DNA from: CAYTNY01 sp964439215 | GTDB taxonomy: Bacteria; Oederibacteriota; PGYV01; CAYTNY01 | Length of the DNA stretch: 19,103 nt | Assembly (NCBI GenBank): GCA_964439215.1 | Contig: CAYTNY010000043.1 | Location: 1-19,103 of the forward strand | Reading direction: 5' to 3' | Shown here: positions 15,380 through 19,103 of the stretch, piece after piece | Layout of the letters: every line of letters begins with the position of its first letter | Numbering within the stretch: position 1 is the first letter of the stretch | Notes under the pieces: generated by a model | Told to the model about the DNA's origin: nothing | What the model saw: only the letters and a program-made list of their open reading frames with translations | Databases searched by the model: none | Made by a program: the position numbers and the translations under genes

Positions 15380-17989
15380 TTACTGAATTCTTGCATTCCA
15401 GACAGATGTCTTTAAAGACGGGAAATAAGGGCCTGTCCAGCCTACATAAGCCAGATTATCGCCGTCATCCGTCCATACGGGGTTTTCTCCGTAAAAATCA
15501 TACGGCAGAAGTTTCCAAAGATCCCCGTCAATGGCATGAACTATCTTTATATTTTTCAGATCCGGTATAAAATACCATTTTCTGTACTGTTCCTGAAATG
15601 CTATCCTTTTTCCCTGTGAGTCCCAGCTTATATTGCCGATAAGACCTTTTGTATGATATATTTTCAGCGGATTGGTCCCGTCTCTGTTTACGACCCAGAG
15701 TTCTTCCGTACCGTGCGGATCCTCAAAATCCGAACTTTTAAGTTCGCTTGAGTGCTTTTTCCGCGCCTCTTCCTTTATAAAGCCTTTTCTGCTTACAATA
15801 AAAGCTATTCTGTCGGATTCAGGCGCCCATTCAAGGGTCTTTACGCTGTTCCTTGTCGTAAATATCTTGCGCTGATTTTTCCCGTCCTTATCAAGCCTCC
15901 ATAATTCTCCTGTTTCGGGATAATTCACGCCTACCGCTATTGCTCCTCCGTCCGTGCTTGACCATTTCGGCTGTGAAAAACCTTCGCATACACGCCTGAA
16001 AATCTCTTTGTTCCCACTGCCGTTCGGGCGTATTGTCCATATGCGCCAGACATTTCCGCTATCTGTATATTTCAGTTTTACCCGTTTTTCATTTTCTGTC
16101 AGCCAGTAAGGCGCGGATACAAGAGTTTTCCTGCCAAGGGTGCGCTGATTTGTTGAATTTGCGTTCATAATAACAAATCTTTTTTCCCCCTGCGGTATGT
16201 AAATAACTTTTGTTTCAGCAGCGTTCCACAGCGGAAACAGATCCCTGTCTCTTTTGCTGTTTATATTCAGCTCGCGGGGATTTGAACCGTCATAATTGCT
16301 TACTTCAAGAAATGTATAACTGTCAACCCTGCTGGTATAAAGAACAAGCTCTCCTGAAGGGGACCACAAGGGATTTTCTTTCTTATTGCCTTTCACAAGA
16401 TTTTCCGCATCCTGACTCTCAACATTCGCTTTCCATATATTAAGATTTTTCCGGTATTTCATGGCAAACACAAAATCATCTCCGTCAGGGGACCATGCTG
16501 TTCTGTGTTTTATCGGACGTACATTTTCGTCTATTATCTTTTCAAAACTCGTAACCAGTGTTTTGGGTTTTCCCGCGGGCCGGTCCTCAAATTTCTTTTT
16601 AAGCTCCTGCTCATATGCCAGTTTTACTTCCTGATCCTCTTTTGTATTGATCTTTCCCGTAAACAGATAACTTGAATGAGGATATTCTTCGGCAAGGCGT
16701 CTTTTTATTTTCCTTCTTTCAGCCGCTTCTTCGTCCAGCAGTTTCTCCGGAGAAACGATCTCCCCTCTTTCATTTATAACCACATCAATATCCATGGGCT
16801 TTGCTTCGTAGTACATATATTCCTCCCAGAGACGCTCCGGGAGATCCATAAGCGCAAGATTCACGGAAATACCCCATATTTCCCTGCTGTCTTCGGCGGA
16901 ATCCGCCGCGGTAAACACAAGCATGTCCCCTCTTTTGTTCCAGTAAGGCCTGTCAACCGTTTTCGGCAGAAGTGTCTGCGCGCCTTCCGCCGGTATTTCA
17001 AGAAGACCTCTTGTCAGGCCGTGGATTATATTTATTCTGTTTCCTTCTTTTTCTTTATCGTAAACACTGTAAGCAAGGGCCCAGGAATCATCGGACCAGG
17101 AAAGATTTACGGGTTTTTCCCTGTAGTCCGGGCTTATTTTCGCAAACTGAAGCACTTCAATTCTCTTTTCATAGAAAATACCCGACGCGTAAATAATCAC
17201 AGGCAGTATAAAAAGCACCGCTAAGATCAGCAGCCAGATGCGTATAAAATCCCTCTCTGAATCTTGTTTAACCGTGTCTTTCTGAAACGAAACAATAAGA
17301 CCAATGCCTGCCAGTACGGCAAAAATAATACTGAATACAAGCTGGAAGAAAACAAACAGATATATTGATATCAGCGCCGCGGCCACTGCCGTAAACATCG
17401 CGACATCAGCTATAAATTTTCCGGTATTATTCTTTATATACATAATAAACTGAACCATAAAAACAAGAGCCGCCATACCAAACGCCGCTGATAATATTAT
17501 AAAATTATTTTTCTGCGTCAGCGGCATCCATATTTCCGCCGTATAAAGAAGCAAAAGCGCCGCCGGAACGGCAAATAATATCCACTTAAGAATCCAATCA
17601 ATTTTTTCCGGTTCTTTTATGAACTTTTTAAGTATATGCAGTTCAAGCAGCGCGGCAAGAGTCAGCATCACGCCTCCAAAAACAGCCGGCACCCATAAAA
17701 AGTTTTCGCTGAACACTCCGGTAAAAACAAGGAACGCACCGCCCACAAGCAAAGCTATCTGAAGGGCGCGGGTCCATCCGCGCGAGTCAACAAGCCCCAT
17801 ATCACCGGTTTCTTTTGCTTCAGAACCGCCGGTTTTCTTTTGATCTTCGTTTTCCTTATCCGAAGAAGCGTTTTCCTCCTGAGGTTCATCCTGTTTTTCT
17901 GATGTTTTTTCCGCCTCTTCAAGAGGATTTGGCGTAGTATCCTTAGGATCCTTATTTTCTTCCGCATTTTCATTTATTTCATCAGCCAT
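15380..17989 (-). CDS. Seven-TM membrane protein with C-terminal TolB-like (PD40) beta-propeller
   Basis: The protein has 869 residues. Residues 1-65 are acidic, Glu/Asp/Lys-rich low complexity. Seven hydrophobic helices follow at about 73-92, 97-118, 132-150, 161-184, 192-213, 215-235 and 249-270, placing the rest outside the cytoplasm if the N-terminus is inside. From about 295 to the end there are ten PD40/TolB-type blade motifs of the form xPxWSPDGxxIAF; examples are NLSWSDDS, TAWSPDGD, NPLWSPSG, TLEWAPES, NISWDSQG and NPVWTDDG. A charged helical insertion (about 400-470) separates the second and third. AAGGAGGG four bases before the ATG fixes the start. It lies 30 bases from sppA and just upstream of the OmpA-type protein, so an envelope role is inferred. 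I do not recognise a named family for the full architecture. Confidence 0.87.
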   Translation of the reverse strand: MADEINENAEENKDPKDTTPNPLEEAEKTSEKQDEPQEENASSDKENEDQKKTGGSEAKETGDMGLVDSRGWTRALQIALLVGGAFLVFTGVFSENFLWVPAVFGGVMLTLAALLELHILKKFIKEPEKIDWILKWILFAVPAALLLLYTAEIWMPLTQKNNFIILSAAFGMAALVFMVQFIMYIKNNTGKFIADVAMFTAVAAALISIYLFVFFQLVFSIIFAVLAGIGLIVSFQKDTVKQDSERDFIRIWLLILAVLFILPVIIYASGIFYEKRIEVLQFAKISPDYREKPVNLSWSDDSWALAYSVYDKEKEGNRINIIHGLTRGLLEIPAEGAQTLLPKTVDRPYWNKRGDMLVFTAADSAEDSREIWGISVNLALMDLPERLWEEYMYYEAKPMDIDVVINERGEIVSPEKLLDEEAAERRKIKRRLAEEYPHSSYLFTGKINTKEDQEVKLAYEQELKKKFEDRPAGKPKTLVTSFEKIIDENVRPIKHRTAWSPDGDDFVFAMKYRKNLNIWKANVESQDAENLVKGNKKENPLWSPSGELVLYTSRVDSYTFLEVSNYDGSNPRELNINSKRDRDLFPLWNAAETKVIYIPQGEKRFVIMNANSTNQRTLGRKTLVSAPYWLTENEKRVKLKYTDSGNVWRIWTIRPNGSGNKEIFRRVCEGFSQPKWSSTDGGAIAVGVNYPETGELWRLDKDGKNQRKIFTTRNSVKTLEWAPESDRIAFIVSRKGFIKEEARKKHSSELKSSDFEDPHGTEELWVVNRDGTNPLKIYHTKGLIGNISWDSQGKRIAFQEQYRKWYFIPDLKNIKIVHAIDGDLWKLLPYDFYGENPVWTDDGDNLAYVGWTGPYFPSLKTSVWNARIQ

Positions 17990-18019
17990 CTTGCCCTCCT
18001 TTTGCTTTTATACATTAAC

Positions 18020-18955
18020 TTATTTTAATATTATTCCGGACAAACCCGGTATCTGCGCGTTTATGGTTATGCCCGAAAAAGCCCGGGCCAGCCAGTCGGC
18101 AAATTTAACCTGTTCTTTTTCCTTTATAACGGACGGACGGCCGTCAATACCCGCAAGCTTTGCGGCAAGTTCTATTGCCTCGTCAATGCCGCCTATTTCA
18201 TCCACAAGCCCCAGGCGCTTTGCTGTTTCACCCGTGAATATTCTTCCGTCCGCGATATTGGCGCTCACATATTTCCTCACAATCGCTTTTCTTTTTTCTA
18301 TATCTTCCTCTTTTATCCCGGCTGACTCTGCCAGCGCTTCATGGCGGACATCAACAATATCCCGGACAAAAATATCACGCGCTTCATTTATAAGTTCTTT
18401 TAAAACATCTTTTTCCTGCTCGGTCGCCTCACGCGAAAAGTTCCCTATATCTTTATATTTACCCGAAGAAACAGTAACGTAATTTACCCCTATTTTTTCC
18501 ATAAGTTCTTTTGCGGTAGCAAACGCAAGAATAACGCCGATGCTTCCCGTAAGTGTTCCTGAATTCGCCACTATCTTATCCGCCGCGGAAGCTATATAAT
18601 AAGCGCCTGAAGCCGCAATATTATTCATTGACACTACAACAGGCTTTCCCAAAGCGGTTATTTTTCTTATCTTCCCGTAAACTTCCTGCGATGCGGCCAG
18701 CCCCTGGCTGCCCGGGCTGTTGATTCTGATTACTATTGATCTGACGCTGTTCATTCTTTCATATGTATGCAGCTGCCTCAATATCCCTGTTGTATCCGCG
18801 ATTTCCCCGTATACATCCACAACCGCGACCTTTTTGCCGGATGCATTAAGTTTTAATTCTCCGGCCAGATCCCCGTATAAACTGAACATATATGACAAAA
18901 CCGTAAGAATAACCACAACCGATATACCGGCAACAACAATAACCCGTTTTCGCAT
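18020..18955 (-). CDS. sppA: Signal peptide peptidase SppA, S49 family
   Basis: The protein has 311 residues, the single-domain short form. An N-terminal membrane anchor (about 5-27) is followed by the S49 domain. SppA cleaves leftover signal peptides in the membrane. Visible features are VAVVDVYGEI (43-52), VIRINSPG (75-82), NNIAASGAYYIAS (111-123) with S116 as nucleophile, SGTLTGSIGVI (132-142), and SSGKYKDIG (163-171) with K168 as general base. The segment after SPG reads SQGLAAS instead of the usual GGVxxS: Gly is replaced by Ser and one residue is inserted at the presumed oxyanion turn. AAGGAT lies six bases before the ATG. It is the first gene of the string, directly behind a strong promoter. 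The family call is firm; activity with the altered turn is likely but untested. Confidence 0.94.
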   Translation of the reverse strand: MRKRVIVVAGISVVVILTVLSYMFSLYGDLAGELKLNASGKKVAVVDVYGEIADTTGILRQLHTYERMNSVRSIVIRINSPGSQGLAASQEVYGKIRKITALGKPVVVSMNNIAASGAYYIASAADKIVANSGTLTGSIGVILAFATAKELMEKIGVNYVTVSSGKYKDIGNFSREATEQEKDVLKELINEARDIFVRDIVDVRHEALAESAGIKEEDIEKRKAIVRKYVSANIADGRIFTGETAKRLGLVDEIGGIDEAIELAAKLAGIDGRPSVIKEKEQVKFADWLARAFSGITINAQIPGLSGIILK

Positions 18956-18999
18956 CTCAAAATCCTTTTGTTTATTTGTTTATATTAAAAAATCAATAT

Positions 19000-19028
19000 A
19001 TTTTAATAGTTTTTGAGCATTTAGTCAA
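19000..19028 (-). promoter_or_regulatory. Sigma70-type promoter for sppA and probably the whole gene string
   Basis: On the minus strand TTGACT (19028-19023) and TAAAAT (19005-19000) are each one base off consensus and separated by exactly 17 bases. Transcription would begin near 18993, giving a leader of about 38 bases before the sppA ATG. The heptamer array ends about 13 bases upstream of the -35 box. Confidence 0.75.
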
Positions 19029-19040
19029 TGAATAATAGTT

Positions 19041-19103
19041 CAAAAAAATGAGTTTTGAGTTTTGAGTTTTGAGTTTTGAGTTTTGAGCTTTGAGCTTTGA
19101 GTT
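19041..19103. repeat. Right heptamer tandem array with the same 12-base cap, inverted
   Basis: On the plus strand CAAAAAAATGAG (19041-19052) leads into five TTTTGAG and two CTTTGAG units (19053-19101). The array continues past the end of the window. It is the reverse complement of the left array type: the cap faces the genes, A-type units lie next to it and G-type units farther out. Bases 19041-19066 equal the reverse complement of 148-173. Confidence 0.96.

Overview
The window carries 14 protein-coding genes, all on the minus strand and packed almost end to end from about 18955 down to 194. It looks like one long housekeeping-plus-envelope gene string from a diderm (Gram-negative type) bacterium. 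The diderm call rests on an OmpA-type peptidoglycan-binding outer-membrane protein with a PorV-like barrel, YajC, and a membrane-anchored TolB-like propeller. Isoprenoids are made by the DXP route (dxs) and the standard genetic code is used, with TGA as a stop. The protein mix (PorV-like/UPF0164 barrel with FlgD-like and OmpA domains, a DUF2723 membrane protein, IclR and GH5), together with short tandem repeats between gene blocks, suggests an uncultured lineage such as Goldbacteria, Omnitrophota or Elusimicrobiota. The sequence alone does not fix the phylum, and that placement is only an impression.

Layout in transcription order (right to left). A good sigma70-type promoter (19000-19028) precedes sppA, followed by a 7-TM/10-repeat TolB-like propeller protein. 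A 257-base gap (15123-15379) holds a second candidate promoter and a 13-base perfect palindrome. After it come a PorV-FlgD-OmpA fusion protein, an IclR regulator, a cytoplasmic GH5 glycosidase, tgt, yajC, galT, xseA, xseB, ispA, a DUF212 (divergent PAP2) protein, dxs, recN and a DUF2723 multi-pass membrane protein. Many junctions overlap or nearly touch (ATGA at DUF212/dxs, TAATG at yajC/galT, one base at dxs/recN, 8 bases at recN/DUF2723, 20 bases at GH5/tgt), which argues for co-transcription and translational coupling.

Functional groups: envelope (sppA, TolB-like, OmpA fusion, yajC, DUF2723); carbohydrate (IclR, GH5, galT); isoprenoid (ispA, DUF212, dxs); DNA repair (xseA, xseB, recN); tRNA modification (tgt). 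The xseA-xseB-ispA-dxs-recN core is an arrangement known from other bacteria, notably Firmicutes. The envelope and carbohydrate genes around it are more lineage-specific.

The most unusual structure is at the edges. The gene block is flanked by two arrays of a 7-base repeat (CTCAAAG/CTCAAAA) in inverted orientation. Both begin, on the side facing the genes, with the same 12-base cap CAAAAAAATGAG, and they stay identical for 26 bases. No RNA gene, CRISPR array, transposase or phage gene was seen. No gene-free stretch exceeds 300 bases; the three longest (1-193, 15123-15379, 18956-19103) are described below.
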